Shown one piece after another: positions 24,798 through 33,592 of a stretch of 53,088 nucleotides of DNA. The notes under the pieces are model-generated. The model saw only the letters and a program-made list of their open reading frames with translations, had not been told where the DNA came from and searched no databases. This stretch comes from Bacteroidales bacterium (lineage in GTDB: Bacteria > Bacteroidota > Bacteroidia > Bacteroidales > UBA932), in assembly GCA_022653675.1 (NCBI GenBank), contig JALCST010000014.1, forward strand, positions 1-53,088. The letters are read 5' to 3'. A program made the translations under genes and the position numbers. Position 1 is the first letter of the stretch, and each line of letters opens with the position of its first letter.

Positions 24798-26138
24798 TCA
24801 ACCTCTGGCGACCCCGACCGGAAGCTTTACATTCTTCACGACTATGAAAGTCGTTGCGACCGACAGGATATCAGCCACCAACTGGCAGGATATCAAGCCA
24901 TTTATGCCGAAATAATGCGACATCAAGAATATCAGCGGTATGAAGTACACTTGACGGCATACGCTCAGAAAGCCGCCCTGCTTCGCTTTGCCTATCGCCA
25001 GCAAGCACGTCGCATTGACCAGCTGGTATCCCTGCAGAATGCCGGAAAGCGCTACGACCCACAGGGCCTTCACGCCGATCGACAGGACTTCCGCCGACGT
25101 TTTGTTGAACATCAGGATGAGTTGCTTTGAAAAAGCTATCGCCAAGACTGCTACGGCCAGGCTGCATAGCGTCAGCCAGCGTATGGAGGTCTTCCTTGCC
25201 GATTGCACGCGACCGTAGTCCTGCCGGCCGGCATTGAAAGCGACGAACGGCTGGAATCCCTTGACGAAACCCACCATCATCATGACTTCGACCATGAAAA
25301 TCCGGTTCACAATGCCGATCGCAGCGATTGCGGCATTACCGAACCGCCTGGCGACGACATTGACGAGGCCGAGGGAGATGAAATTCAGCAATTGGAAGAA
25401 CATCGTCGGGACACCCACCTTGAAGATTTCGGCGAAGAGCTTCCGGTCGAACGTCACCTTCTTGAAGGAGAATTTCAGGTACGTGGTTTTCTTCGCATAA
25501 TAAAACAGGTACAACGATGTGGAAACGATGCGCGAGATCAATGTTGCAATTGCGGCGCCCATCACGCCGAGATGCATCGCGAAGATGAAGATCGGATCCA
25601 GGATCACGTTGCAGCCGCCACCTATGAACATGACCGCCATGCTGTACGTGACCGCCCCCTCCGAATTTATTATATTGTTCGCTATGGCATTGAACACGTT
25701 GAAAAACAGGCCGAGGATAAACAGGTACCCGTACTGCCTGACATAAGGCAATGTTTCCGGCGTAGCTCCGATGCCGTTCATTATCCTGTCGAAGAACAGG
25801 AACGCTATTGCGATGACGACGGAAACCGTCAGCAGCCCGGAGACGATCACGGTGGAGTTGCATTTCACCACCTCGTCGTATTCCCGTTTCCCGAGCATCC
25901 GCGATATGTAAACGCTTCCGCCTGTGGCGAAAAGCAATGCCAACCCCGTCCCCACCATCGAGACCGGGAACACGACCGACACCGCGGCCATCGGCAGGGT
26001 GCCCAGCCGGCCTACGAAAAAGGCATCCACCAGGTTGTAAAGCGAAGATACGACCATGCCCACCATCGTCGGCAACCCCAATTTGAGAAGTGCCTCGTTT
26101 ACGCTCGCACTCTCCATCAATTCCAATTTATTGTTCAT
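24798..26138 (-). CDS. MATE-family multidrug/Na+ antiporter
   Basis: The 446-residue protein is a 12-helix membrane transporter of the MATE family: two bundles of six hydrophobic helices, with the typical first-helix segment LGLPTMVGMVVSSLYNLVDA, then FFVGRLGTLPMAAVSVVFPV (about 20-60). NIINSEGAVTYSMAVMFIGG in the middle is also characteristic. Such proteins export cationic drugs or small metabolites in exchange for Na+ or H+. It is preceded by a MarR regulator (118-base gap) with a shared operator motif, so it is probably induced by a MarR ligand. Ends just inside the hsp20 terminator region, tail to tail. Confidence 0.93.
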   Translation of the reverse strand: MNNKLELMESASVNEALLKLGLPTMVGMVVSSLYNLVDAFFVGRLGTLPMAAVSVVFPVSMVGTGLALLFATGGSVYISRMLGKREYDEVVKCNSTVIVSGLLTVSVVIAIAFLFFDRIMNGIGATPETLPYVRQYGYLFILGLFFNVFNAIANNIINSEGAVTYSMAVMFIGGGCNVILDPIFIFAMHLGVMGAAIATLISRIVSTSLYLFYYAKKTTYLKFSFKKVTFDRKLFAEIFKVGVPTMFFQLLNFISLGLVNVVARRFGNAAIAAIGIVNRIFMVEVMMMVGFVKGFQPFVAFNAGRQDYGRVQSARKTSIRWLTLCSLAVAVLAIAFSKQLILMFNKTSAEVLSIGVKALWVVALSGILQGYQLVNATCLLAIGKAKQGGFLSVCRQVYFIPLIFLMSHYFGINGLISCQLVADILSVATTFIVVKNVKLPVGVARG

Positions 26139-26191
26139 TTCCTATTATATTTTCATTTCATTTTCCTGCTTTTTCGATCCCAAGCCCCATT

Positions 26192-26228
26192 ATTGTTTAG
26201 TTACTATACTGTAAAGTTGCTAAACAAT
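26192..26228 (-). promoter_or_regulatory. MarR operator candidate ahead of the MATE gene
   Basis: ATTGTTTAGTTAC (26192-26204) and GTTGCTAAACAAT (26216-26228) form an inverted repeat; the outer nine bases of each arm are perfect. The first arm in reverse complement, GTAACTAAACAAT, recurs exactly at 26708-26720 upstream of marR. It lies between marR and the MATE start, 54 bases from the MATE ATG. A role as operator is inference from the exact repetition. Confidence 0.7.
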
Positions 26229-26256
26229 TATAGCACAAAAATTTGCTGCTGATATC

Positions 26257-26691
26257 TCACTCGACCATCTTGTCATACATATTGATCATTTTGACGAACC
26301 CTTCGTAATTTTCGTCCGAAAGCTGGTCCAATATCAAACCGATATTCGTGCGGTTGTTCCTGTGATACTCCTGGTGCTTTTCGTAAACGATCGTCCCCTC
26401 CGAAGTAAGGCATAGCTGGATCTCCTTATCGGAGTGTTCGGACACCTTCTTGATTACCAATCCCTTTTTGACGAGTTTATAAATCATCTGCGAGGCGGCG
26501 CTTCTGGTCACCCCCTTCAGGTTCGCCAGCGATATCAGGTTTATACCGGGATTCTTGCCTATGGCAACCACGGTATGGAGCTCCGCCCTGCTGAGAAGAT
26601 ACGGACCGTACTTGCGTTTGGAATAGTAACCGCGCATCAACTTGTTCAGAAGGCGCTCCATCAATTCCATCACATCATCGTTGTTTCTCAT
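26257..26691 (-). CDS. MarR-family transcriptional regulator
   Basis: From ATG 26691 (residue 15 of the longest frame) the product is 144 residues; the upstream part of the frame overlaps the operator and is less likely. The winged helix spans about 40-95: LSRAELHTVVAIGKNPGINL, ISLANLKGVTRSAASQMIYK (recognition helix) and LVKKGLVIKKVSEHSDKEIQ (wing). MarR proteins bind palindromes as dimers and release DNA on ligand binding. The MATE gene lies directly downstream on the same strand; repression of both itself and the pump is the expected circuit, supported by the shared 13-bp motif. Confidence 0.9.
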   Translation of the reverse strand: MRNNDDVMELMERLLNKLMRGYYSKRKYGPYLLSRAELHTVVAIGKNPGINLISLANLKGVTRSAASQMIYKLVKKGLVIKKVSEHSDKEIQLCLTSEGTIVYEKHQEYHRNNRTNIGLILDQLSDENYEGFVKMINMYDKMVE

Positions 26692-26707
26692 CTTTAGAAA
26701 TTGTCCA

Positions 26708-26720
26708 GTAACTAAACAAT
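26708..26720 (-). promoter_or_regulatory. MarR operator copy at the marR promoter
   Basis: GTAACTAAACAAT is an exact copy of one arm of the operator at 26192-26204 (in reverse complement). With TTGT seven bases upstream it makes a looser dyad (TTGTCCAGTAACTAAACAA at 26701-26719). It lies 17 bases ahead of the chosen marR start, which suggests autorepression. Confidence 0.65.
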
Positions 26721-26733
26721 GCAAAGGTAACAT

Positions 26734-27016
26734 TTTTTAACAAAATGCAATTTTTTTCGACCCAACTGAGGCGATCCGGTTCCCCAATAGTGGAGACCAA
26801 ACCGGGCAGCCACGAACCGGGAGCCTCGACGCAGACATATATGAAGGTTCGAGAGAAAATCGTACATTTGGAGTATGGTTAGAGGGTGGTTACGAATGCT
26901 CAAGAAGTGCAGGAATGCAGCGGAGACAAATCCAGGAATGCAGGGGGGCATCGCAATGACCGAAGGCCGGCTGCAATTGATTTAGCTTATTATTAAACGA
27001 TAAACAATAAAGTTCA
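26734..27016. other. Divergent gap between marR and the GH31 gene
   Basis: No gene is visible. On the plus strand TACATTTG at 26863-26870 fits the Bacteroidota -7 consensus and could drive the glycoside hydrolase pair, with a leader of about 140 bases; no -33 TTTG stands at the proper distance. The direct repeat CAGGAATGCAG occurs twice, at about 26909 and 26934. Confidence 0.45.
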
Positions 27017-29209
27017 ATGGAAATTTTCAGAAAAGATTTGGCAACCGGGCTTGCAATGATATTGGCTGCGGCAATCGGGCTTGCGGCATTTCCGGGCGAA
27101 TGCCTTGCCCAAAAGCCGTCCGGCGGCATAGGGAAAAGTGCCATGATCGGCAAAAACATGGCCATTTTTTATCCCGAAGGATTCAAGGCCAGCGAAATGC
27201 TTCCGTCCATGGCACTGCTCAAGGAGCCTGTGGAGGAAGGGGCGATTCCGTCTGGCTGGAAGGTTTTTCCCGATTTTTATGTGGATAAGGATGGGCACAA
27301 TTGCATCCGGATCCCTATAGAAAAGGGTACCGACCTGTACGGCACCGGGGAGGTGACCGGGAGCCTAAGAAGGAACGGGAAAAGCATCACCCTGTGGAAT
27401 ACCGACAATTACACTTATAAGAAAAGCGACGGGAAGGTCCTATACCAGTCGCATCCCTGGATAATGGCGGTGAGGAAAGACGGTTCCGCCTACGGCATAT
27501 TGGTCGACAACACGTGGAAGCAGGAAATCGACCTTACGGATACCATCAAGGTCGTTTCCTACGGCCCCGCTTCACGTGTCATAGTAATCGAACGGAAATC
27601 CCCGCAACTTCTGACCGAGGCCCTCGCGAAACTCACCGGGACGATGGAAATGCCTCCGCTCTGGGCTCTGGGATATCAGCAATGCAGATGGTCATACTAT
27701 CCTGATACGAGGGTTAAGGAGGTCGCTTCCGAATTCCGCAAGCTTAAGATCCCATGCGACGTCATCTGGATGGACATCCACTACATGCAGGATTACAAGA
27801 TATTCACCTTCGATTCGCTGCGCTTCCCCGATCCTGCCGGATTGAACGGATACCTCCATTCCATAAACTTCAAGTCGGTATGGATGATAGATCCCGGGGT
27901 GAAGAAGGAGAAGGGATACTTCGTATATGACCAGGGGGAAGCCGGCAACTATTGGGTCCAGGACTCCACCGGAAAAGAATTCAACGGGGACGTATGGCCC
28001 GGCCCGTGCGCCTTTCCGGATTTCACCATGCCGCAGGTGCGGAAATGGTGGGAAGGCCTTTACAAGGACTACATGGCGCTCGGCATAGACGGCGTGTGGA
28101 ACGACATGAACGAACCTTCCGTATTCAAGAGCGAGAGCGGCACGATGCCCGAGGACAACATCCACCGCGGTGGCGACGGCCTTCCCGAAGACGTCCATTT
28201 GCGCTACCACAACGTATACGGCATGCTCATGGTCAAAGCTACGCGCGAAGGCATATTGAAAGCCAATCCCGATAAGAGGCCGTTCGTATTGTCGAGGGCT
28301 AATTATCTGGGAGGGCAACGCTACGCGGCGACATGGACCGGAGACAACACGGCCACTTGGAAGCAATTCGAGATGTCAATACCAATGGTACTGAACCTCG
28401 GGCTTTCGGGACAGCCCTTCAGCGGTCCCGACATAGGAGGGTTCGCGGGAAGCCCTACCAAGGAGCTGTTCGCAAACTGGATGGCCGTTGGCGCCTTTTA
28501 TCCGTTCTGCCGAGACCACACCGAAAAGGGTTCGGCAGACCAGGAACCGTGGGCCTTCGGGAAAGAGGTGGAAAATGTCTCCCGCACAGCCATAGAAAGA
28601 AGATACCGCCTGCTTCCTTACTTTTACACGTTATTCTACAAGGCGACGCAGACCGGACTGCCCGTAATGCGTCCCGTCTTTTTCGCCGATCCGAAAGACA
28701 CGAGGCTCCGCCGCGAAGACAGGGCTTTCCTGTTGGGGAAGGACCTTCTCGTGATTCCGAAATGGACCAAAGACCCGGCACTTCCCAAAGGGATATGGAA
28801 CAGCATCTCGCTGGTCGGGGAGAATTCCCAAAAGGATCCTTACCAGCCCGACCTCAGGCAGCGCGGGGGATCGATAATCCCCCTGACGAAAGTCATCCAG
28901 TCCACAGTCGATTTCAGGACCGACTCCCTCACCCTGCTCATCTGCTTCAATAAGAAAGGGAAAGCCAAGGGAACGATGTACAGCGACGCCGGCGACGGCT
29001 TCGGGTACAAGAAGGGCGAGTATGCGATCAACCGGTTCAAAGCCAAGGAATCGGCCGACGGCTCCATATCGTTTTCGTCCGAAAAGACCGAAGGCGAATA
29101 CGACAACTGCCTGAAACATTACCGCATCGGCATAGTAACTCCGTCCGGCATCGTATATTCCGGATGGTACGATAAAAACGAGTTCACGTTCAACATCAAG
29201 AAGCAATGA
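27017..29209 (+). CDS. Glycoside hydrolase family 31 alpha-glucosidase-like enzyme
   Basis: The 730-residue protein has a signal-peptide-like N-terminus (MILAAAIGLAAFPGECLAQ) and the GH31 core. The strand-loop IWMDIHYMQDYKIFTFD (about 250-268) contains the substrate-binding Asp. The catalytic nucleophile is D363 in GVWNDMNEPSVF, and the acid/base is D443 in ATWTGDNTATW; GPDIGGFAG follows. Length is normal. GH31 enzymes act on alpha-glucosidic bonds (or alpha-xylosidic in some); the exact substrate cannot be told. The stop overlaps the following GH65 gene by 4 bases (ATGA), so the two form an operon and probably act together in the periplasm on an alpha-glucan or alpha-glucoside. Confidence 0.95.
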   Translation: MEIFRKDLATGLAMILAAAIGLAAFPGECLAQKPSGGIGKSAMIGKNMAIFYPEGFKASEMLPSMALLKEPVEEGAIPSGWKVFPDFYVDKDGHNCIRIPIEKGTDLYGTGEVTGSLRRNGKSITLWNTDNYTYKKSDGKVLYQSHPWIMAVRKDGSAYGILVDNTWKQEIDLTDTIKVVSYGPASRVIVIERKSPQLLTEALAKLTGTMEMPPLWALGYQQCRWSYYPDTRVKEVASEFRKLKIPCDVIWMDIHYMQDYKIFTFDSLRFPDPAGLNGYLHSINFKSVWMIDPGVKKEKGYFVYDQGEAGNYWVQDSTGKEFNGDVWPGPCAFPDFTMPQVRKWWEGLYKDYMALGIDGVWNDMNEPSVFKSESGTMPEDNIHRGGDGLPEDVHLRYHNVYGMLMVKATREGILKANPDKRPFVLSRANYLGGQRYAATWTGDNTATWKQFEMSIPMVLNLGLSGQPFSGPDIGGFAGSPTKELFANWMAVGAFYPFCRDHTEKGSADQEPWAFGKEVENVSRTAIERRYRLLPYFYTLFYKATQTGLPVMRPVFFADPKDTRLRREDRAFLLGKDLLVIPKWTKDPALPKGIWNSISLVGENSQKDPYQPDLRQRGGSIIPLTKVIQSTVDFRTDSLTLLICFNKKGKAKGTMYSDAGDGFGYKKGEYAINRFKAKESADGSISFSSEKTEGEYDNCLKHYRIGIVTPSGIVYSGWYDKNEFTFNIKKQ

Positions 29210-31251
29210 AGTTCGGAAAACGTATTTTGGCTACCCTCCTCATTCTGCTTTTAGGAGGAGGCTTTAGAGGTTATGCTTCCGATGGATGGCGGATATGTGC
29301 TGACGATCCTTCGAACTATACGGGAATAACTTTGGCTACCGGAAGGATAGGCATTGTCTCCTCTCCCCGTCCTTTCAAAGTCAAGTCCATAATACTCAAC
29401 GACGTATACGATACGCACGTTTATGATAAAAAGAACGGGCTCATAACCAGCAGGGTCCTGGAGGGAATAAATTTCGCCTGCCTTGATATGGTAATAGACG
29501 GCGACACCGTTTCACGGTCCGACATAAGCGGATGGCACCAGGTCTTCGACATGAAGAAGGCCGAACTGACCACTTCCTTCACCTTCAAGGACAAAGCGAA
29601 GGTCTCATATGTGACCTATGCCCTCAGGAGCATGCCTTATGCGGGACTGGTCGACGTACACGTGACAGCCCTGAAGGAGATCTCCGTTTCCGTAGCGGGA
29701 AACATCATTTGTCCGCCGGAATATGCTAAAATCGTCCAGAACTATAAGGTATTGAGAGACAAGAAGACCCGCATGCCATTGCTTCAAACCACCGCCGACA
29801 GCCCTTCGGGGAAGCATCGGCTCGCCGCGACGGCTACGTTCGTCTTCGACGGGTTTTCTCCGGATTTACGGGAGGAAAAGGAGAGTCCCCTCGAGCATTC
29901 GCTGGTTTTCCATGAAAAAGTCGGCAAGGGTGAAGGAATCCATTTCACTTGGGAAGGGGCCGTATGCACGACCGGGAACTTTTCCGATCCCCAAAGCGAA
30001 TCGGAACGGATGGCGATTTATATCAGGCAGGGAAATGAAAACGCCGTCGTCGAAGAACACCTGGAAAAATGGAAGGAAATGTGGAACGGCGACATAGAAG
30101 TCGTCGGGGATCCGGAATCCCAGGTCGACATTCGTCTGGCTCTCTATCACCTGTATGCTTTTTCCTGCGAAGGCTCGAGGCTTAGCATCCCTCCGATGGG
30201 ACTGTCTTCACAAGGATACAACGGCCACATTTTCTGGGATGCGGAATTGTGGATGTTTCCACCGCTCCTGCTGTTGAACCAGGGAATCGCCCGCTCCATG
30301 GTCGATTACCGTTCCGACCGTCTGGGCAAGGCGATGCAAAAGGCGGCGGACTACGGATTCAAGGGCGCCATGTTCCCGTGGGAATCCGACGACTCCGGAG
30401 AAGAGGCCACCCCTACCTTCGCGCTCACCGGAGCTTTCGAGCATCACATTACCGCCGACGTCGGCATTGCCTTCTGGAATTATTTCAGGGTCACAGGAGA
30501 CAAGGAATGGCTGAGGGAAGAGGGATTTCCCGTACTCCGGGAAATCGCCGACTTCTGGGTAAGCAGGGCGACCTGTAATTCCGACGGGACCTATTCAATA
30601 AAAAATGTGGTCGGCGCCGACGAGTACGCGCAGAATGTCAACGACGACGCCTTCACCAACGGGTCCGTAAAGCAGGTCCTGGGGTATGCGAGCCGTGCCG
30701 CTTCGCAATTGGGCGAAAAAGCCGACCCTTCATGGGAAAAGGTCGCGGACGGGCTGCGTTTCTACAAGTTCCCGGACGGGGTCACCAAGGAATATGAAAG
30801 TTACGACGAACAGACAATAAAGCAGGCCGATGCGAACATGCTGGCTTATCCCCTTCAAATAGAAACCGATACCACCTCAATCCGTAAGGATCTGGATTAT
30901 TACGAAAAGAAGATGGACAAGAACGGGCCGGCTATGGGATATTCCATACTTTCCATCCTTTATGCCCGGCTGGGCAATCCCGAAGAGGCCTACAGATTGT
31001 TCAAGAAAGCTTATGTGCCGAACAAACGTCCCCCTTTCGGTGCGTTGGCCGAATCCGCCAACAAAAATAATCCATATTTCGCTACCGGCGCCGGCGGGAT
31101 GCTCCAAACCGTCCTCTTCGGCTTCGGCGGGCTCGAAATAACCGACCTGGGCATAATCCAGCACTCCCCCTGCCTCCCCCCGAAATGGAAAAAGTTGATC
31201 ATCAAAGGCGTCGGCCCGGACCACAAAACCTACGAAATTTCCGGCCGCTAG
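29206..31251 (+). CDS. Glycoside hydrolase family 65-like enzyme
   Basis: The 681-residue protein starts with a signal peptide (RILATLLILLLGGGFRGYAS). The N-terminal beta-sandwich (about 25-280) and the (alpha/alpha)6 barrel follow the GH65 plan. Recognised motifs are HIFWDAELWMFPPLLLL (about 341-357) and GADEYAQNVNDDAFTN (about 470-485), with E473 as the general acid. Phosphorylases of the family have specific phosphate-binding residues that I cannot verify here; the sequence is closer in feel to glucosidase-type members such as the glucosyl-galactosyl hydroxylysine glucosidases. It overlaps the GH31 gene by 4 bases. The lone-operon pairing suggests sequential action on an alpha-linked disaccharide. 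Confidence 0.85.
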   Translation: MKFGKRILATLLILLLGGGFRGYASDGWRICADDPSNYTGITLATGRIGIVSSPRPFKVKSIILNDVYDTHVYDKKNGLITSRVLEGINFACLDMVIDGDTVSRSDISGWHQVFDMKKAELTTSFTFKDKAKVSYVTYALRSMPYAGLVDVHVTALKEISVSVAGNIICPPEYAKIVQNYKVLRDKKTRMPLLQTTADSPSGKHRLAATATFVFDGFSPDLREEKESPLEHSLVFHEKVGKGEGIHFTWEGAVCTTGNFSDPQSESERMAIYIRQGNENAVVEEHLEKWKEMWNGDIEVVGDPESQVDIRLALYHLYAFSCEGSRLSIPPMGLSSQGYNGHIFWDAELWMFPPLLLLNQGIARSMVDYRSDRLGKAMQKAADYGFKGAMFPWESDDSGEEATPTFALTGAFEHHITADVGIAFWNYFRVTGDKEWLREEGFPVLREIADFWVSRATCNSDGTYSIKNVVGADEYAQNVNDDAFTNGSVKQVLGYASRAASQLGEKADPSWEKVADGLRFYKFPDGVTKEYESYDEQTIKQADANMLAYPLQIETDTTSIRKDLDYYEKKMDKNGPAMGYSILSILYARLGNPEEAYRLFKKAYVPNKRPPFGALAESANKNNPYFATGAGGMLQTVLFGFGGLEITDLGIIQHSPCLPPKWKKLIIKGVGPDHKTYEISGR

Positions 31252-31285
31252 GCCCCAAACCGGAGGTTTGACACCCCGCCCCCCA

Positions 31286-31320
31286 CAAAAAAATGGGCGC
31301 AGCCATCGAGCCACGCCCAT
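31286..31320 (-). terminator. Rho-independent terminator after dnaK
   Basis: On the minus strand ATGGGCG pairs with CGCCCAT (31320-31314 with 31299-31293) across a 14-base loop that can pair further, then runs into seven T (31293-31287). It is 112 bases after the dnaK stop. On the plus strand the hairpin has no T-run, so it serves mainly dnaK. Confidence 0.8.
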
Positions 31321-31431
31321 TCATCTATTTGACAGTCTCTTCGTTCCTGAAGAGCCAATAAAGTTCGAAGGATTCCTCTCCTCCCTCCTAAGTTCCCGGT
31401 AAGGCGGAGAGAGTCAGGGATCCGGCTGAGT

Positions 31432-33426
31432 CTATTTGACTTCCTCGTAGTCGGCGTCGGTGACGTTTTGATCGTTGCCGTTTCCGCCGTCAGTGCCGGA
31501 ATTGCCGGAGTTGCCGTTGCCTCCAGGGTTCTGTCCCTGATCCGGGCCCGGCTGAGGACCTTGCTGAGGGCCACCCTGCGGACCTTCCTGCGCACCTTGC
31601 TGAGGACCGGCCTGTTGAGCACCGCCGGCAGCCTTGTTCATCTCTCCCGAAGCCGCATACCAAGCTTTGTTAAGATTTTCAACGCAACGGTCTATGTCGG
31701 CCGCATTGGAACTCTGTTTTGCCTGCTTCAAATCGTTAAGGGCGCTCTCTATGCCACTCTTAGTATTGGGGGAGAGCTTGTCTCCGTAATCCTTCAGATT
31801 CTTCTCGCTCTGGAAGATCATGGCATCCGCCTGGTTGACCTTGTCGACCTTGTCGCGTTCAGCCTTGTCGGCGGCTTCGTTGGCTTTGGCTTCATCCTTC
31901 ATACGCTGGATCTCACTATCGCTCAATCCACTGGAAGCCTCAATGCGGATCTTCTGCTCCTTGCCGGTAGCCTTGTCCTTCGCGGAAACGTTAAGGATGC
32001 CGTTGGCATCTATGTCGAACGTAACTTCGATCTGCGGAACGCCACGCGGTGCCGGCATGATGCCGTCGAGATTGAAGCGGCCTATGGATTTGTTACCATT
32101 GGCCATCGGGCGTTCGCCCTGCAGGACGTGTATTTCGACTGAGGACTGGTTGTCAGCCGCGGTCGAGAACACTTCCGACTTGCGCGTAGGAATAGTGGTA
32201 TTGGCATCTATCAGCCTGGTCATGACACCGCCGAGAGTCTCGATGCCCAGCGAGAGCGGAGTGACATCCAAGAGAAGCACGTCCTTGACGTCGCCGACCA
32301 ACACACCGCCCTGTATGGCAGCACCGACCGCTACGACTTCGTCAGGGTTGACACTCCTGTTCGGAGCCTTTCCGAAGAAGTCCTGAACCAACTGCTGAAC
32401 TTTAGGAATACGGGACGAACCGCCAACGAGCAGCACCTCGTCTATGTCCGAAGGTTTGAGATGAGCATCGGACAATGCCTTGCGGCAAGGTTCCAGCGTC
32501 GACTGGAACAACGAGTCGCAGAGTTGTTCGAATTTGGCGCGGGTAAACGTCATTACCAGATGTTTAGGAACACCTCCTATGGAAGTTATGTACGGTAGGT
32601 TGATCTCAGACGTGGTCTGGCTCGAAAGTTCGATTTTCGCCTTTTCTGCAGCTTCCTTCATACGCTGGAGAGCCATAGGGTCTTTCTTGAGATCGACGCC
32701 GTTATCCCTCTTGAATTCGTCGTTCATCCAGTCTATGATGATCTGGTCGAAATCGTCTCCTCCCAAATGGGTATTGCCGTTGGTGGATTTGACTTCGAAC
32801 ACCCCGTCCCCAAGTTCGAGGATGGATATATCGAACGTTCCGCCACCGAGGTCGAAGACTGCGACCTTCATGTCCTTGCTTTTCTTGTCGAGGCCGTAAG
32901 CCAACGCGGCTGCAGTAGGTTCGTTTATGATTCTCTTTACATTGAGACCCGCGATTTCGCCCGCTTCCTTGGTCGCCTGACGCTGTGAATCGGAGAAATA
33001 TGCCGGAACGGTTATGACAGCTTCGGTGACCGTCTGCCCGAGATAATCCTCGGCGGTTTTCTTCATCTTCTGCAGAACGATCGCGGAGATCTCCTGGGGC
33101 GAGTAAAGCCTGCTCCCGATCGAGACTCTAGGGGTATGGTTAGGGCCTTCCACTACCTTGTATGGCACACGGGCGATTTCCTTCTGTACCCTGTCGTAAG
33201 TCTCTCCCATAAATCTCTTGATCGAATATACCGTATTTGTAGGATTGGTGATGGCCTGTCTCTTGGCAGGATCACCGATCTTGCGTTCTCCGTTTTCGGT
33301 GAACGCTACAACCGAAGGGGTTGTCCTTTTGCCTTCGCTGTTGATAATGACAGTAGGTTCGTTACCTTCCATGACCGCAACGCACGAATTGGTGGTTCCG
33401 AGGTCAATACCAATGATTTTTCCCAT
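31432..33426 (-). CDS. dnaK: Molecular chaperone DnaK (Hsp70)
   Basis: The 664-residue Hsp70 starts with the diagnostic [20 protein letters not shown] (phosphate 1 motif). Other signatures include [15 protein letters not shown] (about 194-208), [14 protein letters not shown] (about 340) and the linker [16 protein letters not shown] (about 387-402). After the substrate-binding domain the C-terminus is rich in Gly, Pro and Gln (about 595-635), then ends in TDADYEEVK, a variant of the usual EEVK tail. It is a complete protein. No dnaJ or grpE is adjacent. The upstream region carries a -24/-12 promoter and a palindrome shared with hsp20. Confidence 0.98.
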   Translation of the reverse strand: MGKIIGIDLGTTNSCVAVMEGNEPTVIINSEGKRTTPSVVAFTENGERKIGDPAKRQAITNPTNTVYSIKRFMGETYDRVQKEIARVPYKVVEGPNHTPRVSIGSRLYSPQEISAIVLQKMKKTAEDYLGQTVTEAVITVPAYFSDSQRQATKEAGEIAGLNVKRIINEPTAAALAYGLDKKSKDMKVAVFDLGGGTFDISILELGDGVFEVKSTNGNTHLGGDDFDQIIIDWMNDEFKRDNGVDLKKDPMALQRMKEAAEKAKIELSSQTTSEINLPYITSIGGVPKHLVMTFTRAKFEQLCDSLFQSTLEPCRKALSDAHLKPSDIDEVLLVGGSSRIPKVQQLVQDFFGKAPNRSVNPDEVVAVGAAIQGGVLVGDVKDVLLLDVTPLSLGIETLGGVMTRLIDANTTIPTRKSEVFSTAADNQSSVEIHVLQGERPMANGNKSIGRFNLDGIMPAPRGVPQIEVTFDIDANGILNVSAKDKATGKEQKIRIEASSGLSDSEIQRMKDEAKANEAADKAERDKVDKVNQADAMIFQSEKNLKDYGDKLSPNTKSGIESALNDLKQAKQSSNAADIDRCVENLNKAWYAASGEMNKAAGGAQQAGPQQGAQEGPQGGPQQGPQPGPDQGQNPGGNGNSGNSGTDGGNGNDQNVTDADYEEVK

Positions 33427-33493
33427 AATATCTATAAATTTAAATTGTTATCAGTCGTTTTGCTCCGGATTCTCCGGGACGCATTGGGCAACC

Positions 33494-33508
33494 GCCAAGA
33501 TTATGCCA
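33494..33508 (-). promoter_or_regulatory. Sigma-54-like -24/-12 promoter of dnaK
   Basis: On the minus strand TGGCATAATCTTGGC (33508-33494) has GG and GC at sigma-54 spacing and matches TGGCA at -24; -12 is TGGC instead of TTGC. Transcription would begin near 33482, with a leader of about 56 bases. Together with hsp20 this is the second gene of its kind in the window. Confidence 0.5.
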
Positions 33509-33520
33509 AAGCCCTAAAAC

Positions 33521-33533
33521 TGACAACCTGTCA
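33521..33533 (-). promoter_or_regulatory. Palindrome TGACA-N3-TGTCA upstream of dnaK
   Basis: TGACAACCTGTCA is a perfect palindrome about 20 bases upstream of the -24 GG of dnaK. Its core GACA-N3-TGTC is the same as at 24132-24142 for hsp20. The centre-to-GG distances, about 41 and 20, differ by 21 bases, close to two helical turns. Confidence 0.5.
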
Positions 33534-33564
33534 TATTTTTTCGTTTTTTAACTCGAATTTTACT

Positions 33565-33572
33565 TAACTTTG
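33565..33572 (+). promoter_or_regulatory. Candidate -7 element of the rluA-type gene
   Basis: TAACTTTG fits the Bacteroidota -7 consensus TAnnTTTG and lies 20 bases before the ATG at 33593. No TTTG is at the -33 position. Confidence 0.5.
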
Positions 33573-33592
33573 TTTTACAGTAAAAGTAAGTT

